Positions 14,386-22,843 of a stretch of 64,000 nucleotides of DNA are shown here, piece by piece. Each line of letters begins with the position of its first letter. Position 1 is the first letter of the stretch. The notes under the pieces are model-generated. The model saw nothing but the letters and a program-made list of their open reading frames with translations, made no database searches and was not told the DNA's origin. The translations under genes were made by a program, and so were the position numbers. Source of the stretch: DATBGO01 sp050011895 (GTDB lineage Bacteria > Actinomycetota > Actinomycetes > Streptosporangiales > Streptosporangiaceae); the NCBI GenBank assembly GCA_050011895.1, contig JBEKIF010000002.1, positions 1 to 64,000 on the forward strand, in the 5' to 3' direction.

Positions 14386-15555
14386 ATGACGCGGTCAGGG
14401 CCGAGACTGACGCCAGCGCTGCGCGGGCTGCTGGGGTTCGTATGTGCGCTCGTGCTGGTCGACACGATGTTCTTCACCGCACTGACCCCGCTGCTACCGC
14501 ATTACGCCCAGGTCGCAGGGCTGTCGAAGGCCGGAGCCGGAGTCCTGGTCGCCGCTTATCCGCTCGGCACGCTGATCGGCGCGCTTCCTGGCGGCCTGCT
14601 GACCGCTCGGCTGGGGGACCGGCCGGTGGTGTTGCTCGGGCTGGCACTGATGAGCGTGTCGACGCTCGTTTTCGGCCTGGCATCTGGCGCGGGAATCCTC
14701 GATGCCGCGCGCTTCGTCCAGGGCCTGGCCGGAGCATGCACCTGGGCCGCGGGCCTGGCCTGGCTGGCCAGGGCCGCTCCGGCGCAGCGGCGCGGTGAAC
14801 TGCTCGGCACCGCGCTGGGCGCGGCGGTCGGCGGGGCGCTGTTCGGCCCGGTGGTCGGAGCGGTCGCCGGTCAGGTCGGGACCGGGCCGGCCTTCGGTGC
14901 CGCTGCCGTGGCCGGAGCCGCCCTCATGGTCGTGGCCTTCATCGTGCCTGCTCCGCAAGGATCGGTTCCGCAGGGATTGCGCGCGGCCTGGCCAGCGGTT
15001 CGGGACCGCCAGGTAGGTACCGGCATGTGGCTGACAATGCTGGCCGGCCTGGCCTTCGGGGTGGTGGACGTACTTGCGCCGCTGCGGTTGAGCCAGCTCG
15101 GCGCGGTGACGCTGATTATCGGAGCGACGTTCCTGGCGTCGGCGGCGATCGAGGCAGCGCTCTCGCCCCTTGTCGGCCGGCTCTCGGACCGCCGTGGTGC
15201 CTTGCTGCCCATTCGGCTCTCACTGGCCGGGGGAGTGGTCGTCAGCTTGCTGGCGCCGCTACTGGCTTCCGCGCCGTGGCTCGTCGCTCTCCTGATCGTC
15301 GGCATGCCTGCCTTCGGCACGCTCTTCACCCCCGCGACTGCCCTACTCAGCGCCGGTGCGCATCGCCTTGGGCTGAACCAGGGACTTGCGTTCGGGCTGG
15401 GCAACCTCGCCTGGGCGGGCGGGCAGGCCTTCGCCGCTGCGGGCAGCGGGGTCGTCGCGCAGGCGACGTCGGATCTGGTCCCGTACGTCATGCTCGCCGG
15501 TGCTTTGCTGGCGACGCTGGCTGTGCTCAGGGCAAGCCGCCGGACCATCGGGTAG
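14386..15555 (+). CDS. MFS transporter
   Basis: A major facilitator superfamily permease of 389 residues from the ATG chosen here. The translated sequence has about twelve hydrophobic segments, and the loop between the second and third reads GGLLTARLGDRPVVLLG, the classical MFS motif A (G-x-L-x-x-R-x-G-x-R/K). A second, related motif (GRLSDRRGALLPIR) occurs in the C-terminal half. The open frame extends 38 codons further upstream, but that part is Arg/Gly-rich and non-membrane, so I prefer the internal ATG just before the first helix (LLGFVCALVLVDTMFFTAL). The substrate is not predictable; drug/metabolite efflux families look similar. Confidence 0.85.
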   Translation: MTRSGPRLTPALRGLLGFVCALVLVDTMFFTALTPLLPHYAQVAGLSKAGAGVLVAAYPLGTLIGALPGGLLTARLGDRPVVLLGLALMSVSTLVFGLASGAGILDAARFVQGLAGACTWAAGLAWLARAAPAQRRGELLGTALGAAVGGALFGPVVGAVAGQVGTGPAFGAAAVAGAALMVVAFIVPAPQGSVPQGLRAAWPAVRDRQVGTGMWLTMLAGLAFGVVDVLAPLRLSQLGAVTLIIGATFLASAAIEAALSPLVGRLSDRRGALLPIRLSLAGGVVVSLLAPLLASAPWLVALLIVGMPAFGTLFTPATALLSAGAHRLGLNQGLAFGLGNLAWAGGQAFAAAGSGVVAQATSDLVPYVMLAGALLATLAVLRASRRTIG

Positions 15556-15661
15556 CCCGGGCCTGCCAGTCCGGGGCGTTGCCCTGCTGTCGGCGAGGGC
15601 CGGACCGCCCGGGTTGTCGTGCGCCGGGCGGCGTGACGACGTCCTGGCTGAGCGGTCTCCG

Positions 15662-15952
15662 TTAGCGGGCCGCTAGCACCTCGGCGATCTTCGCTGCCGC
15701 GCCTGGCGGATCCTCGGCGTCGTGCAGCACCTCGCCCCACGACCAGCGGTAGTACCAGCACAGGCGGCCATCGGGACCGGTGCCCGGTGTGCAATCGATG
15801 CTCTCCGCGAGCATCGATGCGCCGGGGATGAAGACGTGCAAGGTCGCCGGGTAGGTGGTCTTTACTGTTGCGTGGAATCCCTGCGTGTCGAGCGCCGTCG
15901 CCAGACGGTGCAGATGGTAGCTGCGTGCGTGGTCACGGGTGCCGTCCTGCAT
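15662..15952 (-). CDS. Small conserved hypothetical protein
   Basis: A 96-residue soluble protein read from an ATG preceded by AGGTGAT. It begins with a basic helix (HARSYHLHRLATALDTQGF), has a central beta-rich stretch (ATLHVFIPGASMLAESIDCTP) and a Trp-rich segment (WYYRWSWGEVL) followed by a helix with A-A-A-K-I-A-E-V-L. This pattern resembles small proteins of unknown function that I associate with Streptosporangiales genomes. No catalytic motif is evident. The open frame could start 19 codons earlier. It lies just downstream of the large repeat-rich membrane-anchored protein on the same strand. Confidence 0.6.
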   Translation of the reverse strand: MQDGTRDHARSYHLHRLATALDTQGFHATVKTTYPATLHVFIPGASMLAESIDCTPGTGPDGRLCWYYRWSWGEVLHDAEDPPGAAAKIAEVLAAR

Positions 15953-16029
15953 ATCACCTGCCTTGCCAGGTCCGGCACATTCTCCGCGCGCGGAGGGGCA
16001 CCTTGTCAAATCGCGGTAACAGTTGCGAG

Positions 16030-17856
16030 TTAGCGGCCAAGTGGCTCGTACCCCGACCGGCCGCCGTATCCATCCTGTACATAGCGGTCGTCCTGGCCGG
16101 CCGGGTAGCCGCCGGACGGGTAGCCGCCGGACGGGTAGTAGTGGCCATCACCGTGCCTGCCACCACCCCGAGTCTCGAAGCCGACCCGGCCGGGCACGGT
16201 TCCCTCAGCGTCATCCCCGGTCAGCGGGCTGCCCGCGTGCTGCGGATACCATCCGCTGACGTGGCCGTCCAGGTCGCTGGTCGGCGGATACGGGGCGCCG
16301 CGGTAACCGTTCAGGTCCTGAGCCAGCGGATACGAGGCGCCGCGGTGGGCGTTCAGGTCCTGAGCCGGCCGGGCCGAGAAACCGCCGGTTGGCGGGGTGC
16401 CGACGTAGCTCCCGTACGGATTCCCGGACGGCAGCGGAGCCGTGCCCGCAGCCAATGGCGCGCTGCCACCGGCTGGAACAGCGCCCGACCGAGGGCGGGA
16501 TGGCGAGCCAGGCCCATCCGGGTAGCTGTCAGTGCTGGCCGGTCCCGCTGTCCGAATACCGCTGTGGTTTCCGCTCGGAGCGGCTGCAGCGTCAGGGTAG
16601 GAAAGCGGATTGCCTCGCTCTCCCCCGATGGCCGCTGGTGCGCCGAACTGCACGGTCAGGCTGTCGTAGCTGGCGAACTGCTGTGTCGGCGCGCTTGGCG
16701 AGCCCGACGGGTAGCCGCCGGTCCGGCTGTTCCGGAATGACCTGCTGTCGTCAGCGCGCACCCGCGGGAAGGACGGGCTGGTCAGTGGGTCATCGTCGAG
16801 GCTGCCCTGAATGCGGCGGTGAACTCGTCCAGCCGCGCCTCCCTGGTCGATGGTGGGGTCGTCAGGCCCGTAACCGGCAGCTGCGAGCGGCCGCAAAGGC
16901 GAAGGCACCGGCGCTGCGGCGGCAACGGGCGCCGCGGGGGGAACAGGCGCCGCGTGGGGAACGGGTGCCGCGGCAAGTTGCGGGTGGCTCGGCGAGGGCA
17001 GGCCAGCGTCACCTCCGTGGCCAGGAATCGAGCCCGCAGCACCGGCCGGACCCGCAGCACCGGGACCCGGTCCAGTATTCGCGTCACGGTAGTGGCTGCC
17101 CTGACCATGGCGGGCAGGCGCCGCGGCCTGCGCGGTGGTGGTGGTCAGCGGCTTGCCTGAGGTCAGTTCCGCCCAGTAGTCGACGTCGGAGAGCTTGTCC
17201 CACTCGGTGCTTGGCCAGTCCGCGCTGTCGTCAGAGCGGTTGCCGCGGGCTTGCCGTGAGCGGGCTGCTGCGGGCGCGGGCGCCGCTGTCCGGCGGCGGT
17301 TAGCTGCGTCGTCGTCGCGGTGATCGGTCCCGCGGTCGCGCGGTACGCTGCCGCGTTGCCGGTCCCGGCGTGCCACGTGGCCGCGGGCCCCAGCGCCGTG
17401 GTGGCCGGGCCGCATACCTTGGCCTGCTGCTCCGTGGTCACCGGGGTGGTCCTCGCGGACATGGTCCCGGTCCCGGCCTCCGTCATTGGAGCGGCGCCCG
17501 GACTCGCGGCTGGGCCGCGGCCCAGAGCCCGGCTCACGATAGTCTCTCGTGCGGTCGTCCGGCACACTGACCCGGCGCTTGTCGTCATGACGACGATCGG
17601 AGCGGCTGCTGGCCGCACGCCTGGGCGGGCCATCCTGCCCCGGGCCAGGCCGATCATCGCGAGCTGGGCGCCGGACTGACCGGTCCGTGCTGTCGCCGTC
17701 GCGCCAGTCGCGCCGGTCGCTGCCGTTCTGGCTGCGGCTGCCGGAACGGTCCGCGAAGTCCTCCGGATCCTCCGCGCGCACGTTCCGAGCGGCCAAAATA
17801 ACGATGACGAGGACAACAACGACAACTACCGCCAAGCCAATCACAAGCCTAGTCAT
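16030..17856 (-). CDS. Single-pass membrane protein with long disordered repeat-rich tail
   Basis: About 608 residues. After Met-Thr-Arg-Leu comes one strongly hydrophobic helix (about residues 4-24, Val/Ile-rich), then a tail of more than 550 residues dominated by Arg, Asp, Ser, Gly, Pro and Tyr with no recognisable fold. Internal repetition is visible: G-G-Y-P-S/A near the C-terminus (15-bp DNA repeats around 16090-16140) and D-L-N-x-H/Y-R-G-A-x-Y-P modules slightly before. It is probably a membrane-anchored intrinsically disordered protein, cytoplasmic tail likely because basic residues follow the helix. The function is unknown. Codon position bias is weak in such low-complexity sequence, but the frame stays open for 1.8 kb. 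TTG four codons upstream is an alternative start. Confidence 0.65.
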   Translation of the reverse strand: MTRLVIGLAVVVVVVLVIVILAARNVRAEDPEDFADRSGSRSQNGSDRRDWRDGDSTDRSVRRPARDDRPGPGQDGPPRRAASSRSDRRHDDKRRVSVPDDRTRDYREPGSGPRPSRESGRRSNDGGRDRDHVREDHPGDHGAAGQGMRPGHHGAGARGHVARRDRQRGSVPRDRGTDHRDDDAANRRRTAAPAPAAARSRQARGNRSDDSADWPSTEWDKLSDVDYWAELTSGKPLTTTTAQAAAPARHGQGSHYRDANTGPGPGAAGPAGAAGSIPGHGGDAGLPSPSHPQLAAAPVPHAAPVPPAAPVAAAAPVPSPLRPLAAAGYGPDDPTIDQGGAAGRVHRRIQGSLDDDPLTSPSFPRVRADDSRSFRNSRTGGYPSGSPSAPTQQFASYDSLTVQFGAPAAIGGERGNPLSYPDAAAAPSGNHSGIRTAGPASTDSYPDGPGSPSRPRSGAVPAGGSAPLAAGTAPLPSGNPYGSYVGTPPTGGFSARPAQDLNAHRGASYPLAQDLNGYRGAPYPPTSDLDGHVSGWYPQHAGSPLTGDDAEGTVPGRVGFETRGGGRHGDGHYYPSGGYPSGGYPAGQDDRYVQDGYGGRSGYEPLGR

Positions 17857-18100
17857 CGCACCATCCAAAACGGCATGGCCTCACAGTGCGGTGCAAGCGA
17901 GACACACGCGGCCATCGACGCGGGCCTTACCCAGTAGCGCAGGCACCCTGATATTTTTCCGAGGCTGATCGCCTGAACAGTGATTCTGGCGGACCGCTAT
18001 CACCCTTGTCACGGGATTCGAGAAGTTTACCCGGCTGTGTCGCCAGATGGCGGCCATGATATGGCTTCCGCCGGTGACTACCCTGGCCCGGGCCCGGTGA

Positions 18101-18691
18101 CTACTTCCGCATGGCCGTTGCCGTCAGCCAACCGCGGGCAATCGCACGACTGGCTATGGCCATCCAGGCGGCCTTCAGCGGAGCGCCGTTGCCAAGGGGC
18201 AGGGAGGCATTGAGTGCGTACACCGTAAACCGGTACTGATGGGTTCGCCCTGCCGGGCACGGCGCCTTATACTTCGCCATCCCCGCGCTGTTCTCGGCCT
18301 GAACCGCCCCAGGCGGGATCATTCCGGGCTGGATCTCCGTGCCCGGGCTGATGTTGAAGACGATCCAGTAGACGTATGGGGTAATTGGGGTGGCGGAATC
18401 GTCAAGGACCAGCGCGAACGACTTGGTTCCCGGGGGGGCGCCCGACCAGAAGACCGGCGGGCTCTCGCCGACGCCGTAGCAGGTGAACTGACTGGGCATT
18501 ACGTGCTCGTTGAAGAGCGGGCTGGTGACCGTCATCTGTGGGGTGTTCTGCAGTACCTTCGTGGTGCCGACCAGCGCGCAGCCACTCACCAGCGACATGA
18601 GGGCAACGACCACGGCAATCCGGCGGGCGGCTGTCCAGTGGGCGGCTGTCCAGTGGGCGGCCGGGCGCGCCCCGCGATCACACCGGCCCAA
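18101..18691 (-). CDS. YbhB/YbcL-type PEBP family lipoprotein
   Basis: A 196-residue protein with an N-terminal export signal ending in a lipobox (L-V-S-G-C, Cys about residue 38), so it is probably a lipoprotein on the outer face of the membrane. The mature part has the phosphatidylethanolamine-binding-protein fold signature of the YbhB/YbcL group: TVTSPLFNEHVMPSQFTCYG, then PPVFWSGAPPGTKSFALVLDD and a Y-V-Y-W-I-V-F-N-I segment, ending with the Y-R-F-T-V-Y-A-L strand. Bacterial members are of uncertain function. The start is ambiguous; TTG is used here, and the N-region carries two copies of H-W-T-A-A from a 16-bp DNA repeat. Confidence 0.85.
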   Translation of the reverse strand: MGRCDRGARPAAHWTAAHWTAARRIAVVVALMSLVSGCALVGTTKVLQNTPQMTVTSPLFNEHVMPSQFTCYGVGESPPVFWSGAPPGTKSFALVLDDSATPITPYVYWIVFNISPGTEIQPGMIPPGAVQAENSAGMAKYKAPCPAGRTHQYRFTVYALNASLPLGNGAPLKAAWMAIASRAIARGWLTATAMRK

Positions 18692-18746
18692 ACCTCATCC
18701 CCTTGCCCGTCGACTCAGTCGTCTCGGTGCGAGATCCTACGCCGGG

Positions 18747-19751
18747 TCAGTCAGGCTGCCTGGAATTGCCGAGCATGATCTCGTCCCAGGACGGGACTGA
18801 CGCCCGCCTCGATCTGCCACTGGCCGCCTTCTTGACCGGTCGTTCGCGGGCCGGGCTGTCTGGGCCATCCTGCCTGGCCGTGGCGTCCTGCCTGGCCGTG
18901 GCGTCCTGCCTGGCCGTGGCGTCCTGCCTGGCCGTGGCGTCCTGCCTGGCCGTGGCGTCCTGCCTGGCCGTGGCGTCCTGCCTGGCCGTGGCATGCTCCG
19001 TCACGGCAACCTGAGCTGCGTCAGTAGCCTGGTCGGCCAGTGGCGCGGCGGCCCGGCTCGGCTGGCGGTCTTGCTCGGGACGCGGCTCCTGGTGATGCGC
19101 ATCGATCCGGCGGGCGATGGGGGTGACGGTCGCGCTGCCGGACCCGCGCGGCGTCAGCCTGAGCGCGGCGAGCTCTGCCTCGGCCAGGGAGAGCTTCGCG
19201 GCCTGATCATCATCTGGCGTCACATGCCTGCGCTGCGGATCGAAGATCCACTCAGCCAGCTGCGGCCGGCCGCCAGCGGTGAACATGAGCTGCACCTGCC
19301 AGTTGCCGTCTGCTCGTTTCCTTGAGTCCCAGCGTGCGTCCTCTGGGCTGGCACCGGCCTGGGCCAGCCGCTCGCCGGCGATCTCGCCGAGTCGGGGGCC
19401 TGGTCCCGAGTCGCCGGCGCTCCGGACAGTGGCTCGCTGTGCTTCCTGGGCGCGGTATTCACGTTCGGCAAGCACCGGGCCCTCGAAGCGGCGTACCCGC
19501 TCAATCGGGATCCCCGCCACATCTGCGATCTCATCTGCCGTCTCTCCGGCGCGGATCCGGTCCTGGATCTCCTTGGGTCGCAAGGGATTCTCCACTTCGA
19601 TCTCGTACTGGGCGAGCCGGGAGAACTGGCCGCGGGCAACTGTCCTCAGCCGGTCGTCTATAGGCACCAAGAAACGGCCGCCCCGCCCTGGTACCGCGAG
19701 GATGGCGTAGCTCCCGTCCTCGCTGACTGCGACGAGGCGCAGCTCCTGCAT
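18747..19751 (-). CDS. sepH: Cell division protein SepH (DUF3071) with ATARQD repeat
   Basis: A 334-residue protein whose first 170 residues match SepH, the actinobacterial regulator that stimulates FtsZ assembly: start MQELRLVAVSEDGSYAILAV, then F-L-V-P-I-D-D-R-L-R, a helix-turn-helix segment (IRAGETADEIADVAGIPIERVRRFEGPVLAERE) and W-x-V-Q-L-M-F-T-A-G-G-R-P-Q-L-A-E-W-I-F-D-P. In the family a variable, disordered linker precedes a short conserved C-terminus. Here the linker holds seven tandem A-T-A-R-Q-D hexapeptides. The C-terminal end (RRASVPSWDEIMLG) is the conserved motif of the family. It acts in the cytoplasm at the division septum. Confidence 0.92.
   Translation of the reverse strand: MQELRLVAVSEDGSYAILAVPGRGGRFLVPIDDRLRTVARGQFSRLAQYEIEVENPLRPKEIQDRIRAGETADEIADVAGIPIERVRRFEGPVLAEREYRAQEAQRATVRSAGDSGPGPRLGEIAGERLAQAGASPEDARWDSRKRADGNWQVQLMFTAGGRPQLAEWIFDPQRRHVTPDDDQAAKLSLAEAELAALRLTPRGSGSATVTPIARRIDAHHQEPRPEQDRQPSRAAAPLADQATDAAQVAVTEHATARQDATARQDATARQDATARQDATARQDATARQDATARQDGPDSPARERPVKKAASGRSRRASVPSWDEIMLGNSRQPD
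18868..18993. repeat. 18-bp tandem repeat, 7 copies, inside sepH
   Basis: Seven nearly perfect head-to-tail copies of TCCTGCCTGGCCGTGGCG on the plus strand, the last differing only at its end. Read on the minus strand each unit gives T-A-R-Q-D-A. The near identity, including third codon positions, indicates recent expansion or ongoing homogenisation by slippage or recombination. Confidence 0.97.
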
Positions 19752-20333
19752 CGGCGTCCCTTCTATGCTGCCCGGGCCGCGCAGGGGGCGGAACTCGGGC
19801 CACCCCCGTCACGAGTCTGACGGCTGCGACCCTTCCTGGCCAGCACCGCACTCGGCATGTCCCGCATCAGGATGGCGCACACCAAGGCCCGGCGTGGCGC
19901 CGCTGTCCATTGTCGGCGCTGGTCCGCAGGGTAATCACCCCGGCGTGGTCCGGCGCATGGAACCAAGATAATCGTCCCGGACGACGGCTTCCGCCAGGTG
20001 CCGCTGGCTTCGGTCGCCTGGCACCAGATATCTTCGGTTACAGACGCATCTTGACCGGCGCCCGCGGCCAGTCTTGACCGGCGCCCGCGGCCAGACGCGA
20101 TCCGGCGCAACCCGCGCGCCCCTGGCTCGCAGTCGGGGTCGTGTGCTCCGGGGCCTTCATGGCGAGCTGGACGCGAGCCTCGTCACCGCTGGCCGGCGGC
20201 CGGCTGGCGTGAACTGGCCGGCAGCCGCTCGGCTGGCGTGAACTGGCCGATGGACCAATGCGCGGCCGATACGCTGGCCTTTGCAAGGACCTGGGCGCAC
20301 GACGATCTATGACCTCACGGAGTCTGTCTCGCC
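19752..20333. other. Non-coding divergent region sepH / MMPL with short duplications
   Basis: No convincing gene. It holds a perfect 23-bp tandem duplication starting TCTTGACCGGCG (20049-20071 and 20072-20094) and a 20-bp direct repeat, CGGCTGGCGTGAACTGGCCG, at 20201-20220 and 20230-20249. Promoters for both flanking genes should lie here, but I cannot place them. Confidence 0.6.
20049..20094. repeat. 23-bp perfect tandem duplication
   Basis: Two identical adjacent 23-bp units in the sepH/MMPL intergenic region. Function unknown. Confidence 0.9.
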
Positions 20334-22829
20334 ATGCAGCTGGACGCGATATTTGGTGCCATCGGGCGCGTTGCCGTGCGATTCCGGTGGCTGGTGGTGC
20401 TGCTGTGGATAGCCGCGGCGTTCGCGGCGCTCACGCAGCTACCTGCGCTATCCGGGGTCACGCAGAACAACAATGCCAAATTCCTGCCCGCCAGCGCGCC
20501 GAGCGAGCACGCGGCGCAGCTTGCTGCCCCGTTCGGTACCGCCAACCTGCTGCCGATTCCGGTCGTGGCGGCTCGTACCGCAGCGCCGCTGACCCCCGCC
20601 GACATCACGGCGCTGGCGGTGCTGCCGGGCCGGCTGAAGTCGGTATCCGGCGTCAGCAAGGTTCTCGAACTGGGAACATCGGCCGACGGCCACGCCGAGC
20701 ACCTGGTCGTCCTCGCGGTCCAGCCGGGAGGCAACCCGAACCAGCTAACCGACCTGATTGACGCGCTGCGAGCCAAGATCGTGCAGGCCGGGCTGCCCGC
20801 GGGGCTGCAGGCGCACCTGGCGGGCGACACGGCTGAGCAGGTCGATCAGCAGAAGGCATCGGGCAATACGGGCAACAAGGTGCAGGACTATGCCGCGGTG
20901 CTCATCATCGTCCTGCTCGTGCTGATCTTCCGCTCGCTGTCGCTCGCGCTGACTACCCTCGCTCCGGCCTTCGTCTCGGGGCTGATAGCCGGGCCGCTGG
21001 TCGCCGAGGCGGCCAAGCACGGGCTTCAGGTGTCTCCGCTTGCGCAGTATCTGATGATCGTCCTGGTGCTCGGTGCCGGTACCGACTACGGGCTCTTCCT
21101 GGTCTTCCGGGTTCGCGAGGAGTTGCGGGTCGGCGAGCATGGCCAGCAGGGCGACAGCTACCCAGGATCAACGAGCCTGGGCGGCAGCCTGCTCGGCGAT
21201 CTGGTCCATCCCAGGCAGCAGGCCAGGGATGCGATCGTCAGGGCGGTGACCAAGGTCGGCGAGTCGATCACGTTCTCCGCCGCGACGGTGATCGCGGCCG
21301 TGCTCACGCTGCTGCTGGCCAGCTTCCCGTTCTACTCCGACCTCGGCGTGCCGTTCGCCATCGCCATCGGCGTCATCCTGATCGCTGGCCTGACTCTGCT
21401 GCCGGCCCTGTTGTCTATCCGCTTGTCGATACTGGCGATCAAGCGCAGGCTGTTCCGCGCGATCTTCGGCCGGCCGAAGCTGCTGCCGTGGAACATCCAG
21501 GGGGCGGGCAAGTCCGGGATGTGGGGCAGGATAGCCGGCCGGGTCGTGAGGCACCCGGTGCCGACGCTGCTGACCGGGGTCGTCGTGTTCGGAGGGCTGG
21601 CGCTGGCCGTATTCGGCTACACGGGCGCTGGGTTCGGCGGCAACACCACACCGCCGGCGGGCAGCGACTCGGCCGCCGGACAGGCGCTGCTCACCAGGTA
21701 CTTCCCTCAGTCGGCGGCGAATCCGACCAGCCTGATCTTCACGTTCAACGTCCCGGTCTGGCAGGACCCGGCACCGCTCGCGACCGCGGCCGCCCAGATG
21801 CGGGCGAGTGGGCTCTTCACGCAGGTAACCGGTCCGCTGAATCCCACGGGCGTGTCCCTGACCCCGGCGCAGTACGCCTTGCTGCACAACGCCCTCGGCT
21901 CGGCCAAGGCGCTGCCTGCCGCGCCGCCGCCGGGCATCAAGGTGCCGCTGGCCGGCTACCAGATCTACCGGGCAACCTCGAACTACGTCAGCCCCGACGG
22001 CAGGACCGTGCAGTTCTCCACAGGGCTGAAGGCCGGGGACCCTGCTGGCACCCCGGCGATGAAGGCAGTGCCGTCGCTGCGGGCCACCACCACGGCGATA
22101 GGGAAGTCGATCGGCGCGGCCGATTCGGCAGTCGGCGGCCAGGCACCCGCCCTCTATGACATCAACATCATCTCCAACAGCGACCTCAAGCACGTGATCC
22201 CGATCGCGATCCTGGTGATCGGGCTGCTGCTGGCGGTGGTGCTGCGCAGCCTGATCGCGCCGCTGTACCTGATCGCCTCGGTCGGGCTTTCCTATCTCGC
22301 GGCGCTCGGGTTGTCCGTCCTGCTGTTTATCAAGATCGGCGGCAGCGGCGGGCTTGTCTTCTTCATGCCGTTCCTGATGTTCATTTTCCTGCTGGCTCTC
22401 GGCGAGGACTACAACATCCTGGTGATGACGCGGATCAGGGAGGAGGCGCACCGGCTTCCGCTACGCGAGGCCGTCGCGCGTGCGCTGAGCGTAACCGGGA
22501 CGACAGTGACCTCCGCCGGGCTGGTGCTCGCTGGCACGTTCGTCGTCTTCGGGGTGGTTGCGGGCAGCGGCTCGGGCGGCAGCCAGTTCCGCGACATCGC
22601 CTTCGGCCTGGCGCTCGGCATCCTGATGGACACATTCCTTGTCCGCACGCTGCTCGTGCCGTCGACTGTGGTCTTGCTCGGCAGGTGGAACTGGTGGCCG
22701 TCCCGGATGAGCCGCGTCGACGCGGGCAAGGCGTGGCCGGTTCCAGCGTCAGCGCCTGCGCCGGCCGCCGCCCCCGATGACCGCGCCACAGCGCCCGGGG
22801 CCGCCGCGCAGCCAGATCCGCGGCGCTGA
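20334..22829 (+). CDS. MMPL-family (RND superfamily) transporter
   Basis: An 831-residue membrane protein with the two-repeat architecture of MMPL transporters: a first helix at residues about 18-36, a roughly 150-residue extracytoplasmic domain, a block of about five helices, a second extracytoplasmic domain and another block. The conserved cores GAGTDYGLFLVFRVREEL in the first half and GEDYNILVMTRIREEA in the second are the family's paired Asp-Tyr motifs. Such proteins export lipids or lipid-linked molecules in actinobacteria. The tail after the last helix is Ala/Pro-rich. The start shown is the ATG just before a hydrophobic helix. A family 2 glycosyltransferase follows after 14 bases, so the pair may handle a cell-envelope glycolipid; this is inference. 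Confidence 0.92.
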   Translation: MQLDAIFGAIGRVAVRFRWLVVLLWIAAAFAALTQLPALSGVTQNNNAKFLPASAPSEHAAQLAAPFGTANLLPIPVVAARTAAPLTPADITALAVLPGRLKSVSGVSKVLELGTSADGHAEHLVVLAVQPGGNPNQLTDLIDALRAKIVQAGLPAGLQAHLAGDTAEQVDQQKASGNTGNKVQDYAAVLIIVLLVLIFRSLSLALTTLAPAFVSGLIAGPLVAEAAKHGLQVSPLAQYLMIVLVLGAGTDYGLFLVFRVREELRVGEHGQQGDSYPGSTSLGGSLLGDLVHPRQQARDAIVRAVTKVGESITFSAATVIAAVLTLLLASFPFYSDLGVPFAIAIGVILIAGLTLLPALLSIRLSILAIKRRLFRAIFGRPKLLPWNIQGAGKSGMWGRIAGRVVRHPVPTLLTGVVVFGGLALAVFGYTGAGFGGNTTPPAGSDSAAGQALLTRYFPQSAANPTSLIFTFNVPVWQDPAPLATAAAQMRASGLFTQVTGPLNPTGVSLTPAQYALLHNALGSAKALPAAPPPGIKVPLAGYQIYRATSNYVSPDGRTVQFSTGLKAGDPAGTPAMKAVPSLRATTTAIGKSIGAADSAVGGQAPALYDINIISNSDLKHVIPIAILVIGLLLAVVLRSLIAPLYLIASVGLSYLAALGLSVLLFIKIGGSGGLVFFMPFLMFIFLLALGEDYNILVMTRIREEAHRLPLREAVARALSVTGTTVTSAGLVLAGTFVVFGVVAGSGSGGSQFRDIAFGLALGILMDTFLVRTLLVPSTVVLLGRWNWWPSRMSRVDAGKAWPVPASAPAPAAAPDDRATAPGAAAQPDPRR

Positions 22830-22843
22830 CGGCTCGGTGCCGC

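Noticed and set aside
18868..18993. CRISPR-like array
   Set aside because: Units are contiguous without unique spacers and encode in-frame hexapeptides of SepH.
21168..22451. 427-residue minus-strand open frame
   Set aside because: Antisense shadow of the MMPL transporter, rich in Arg, Gln and Asp with no family motif.
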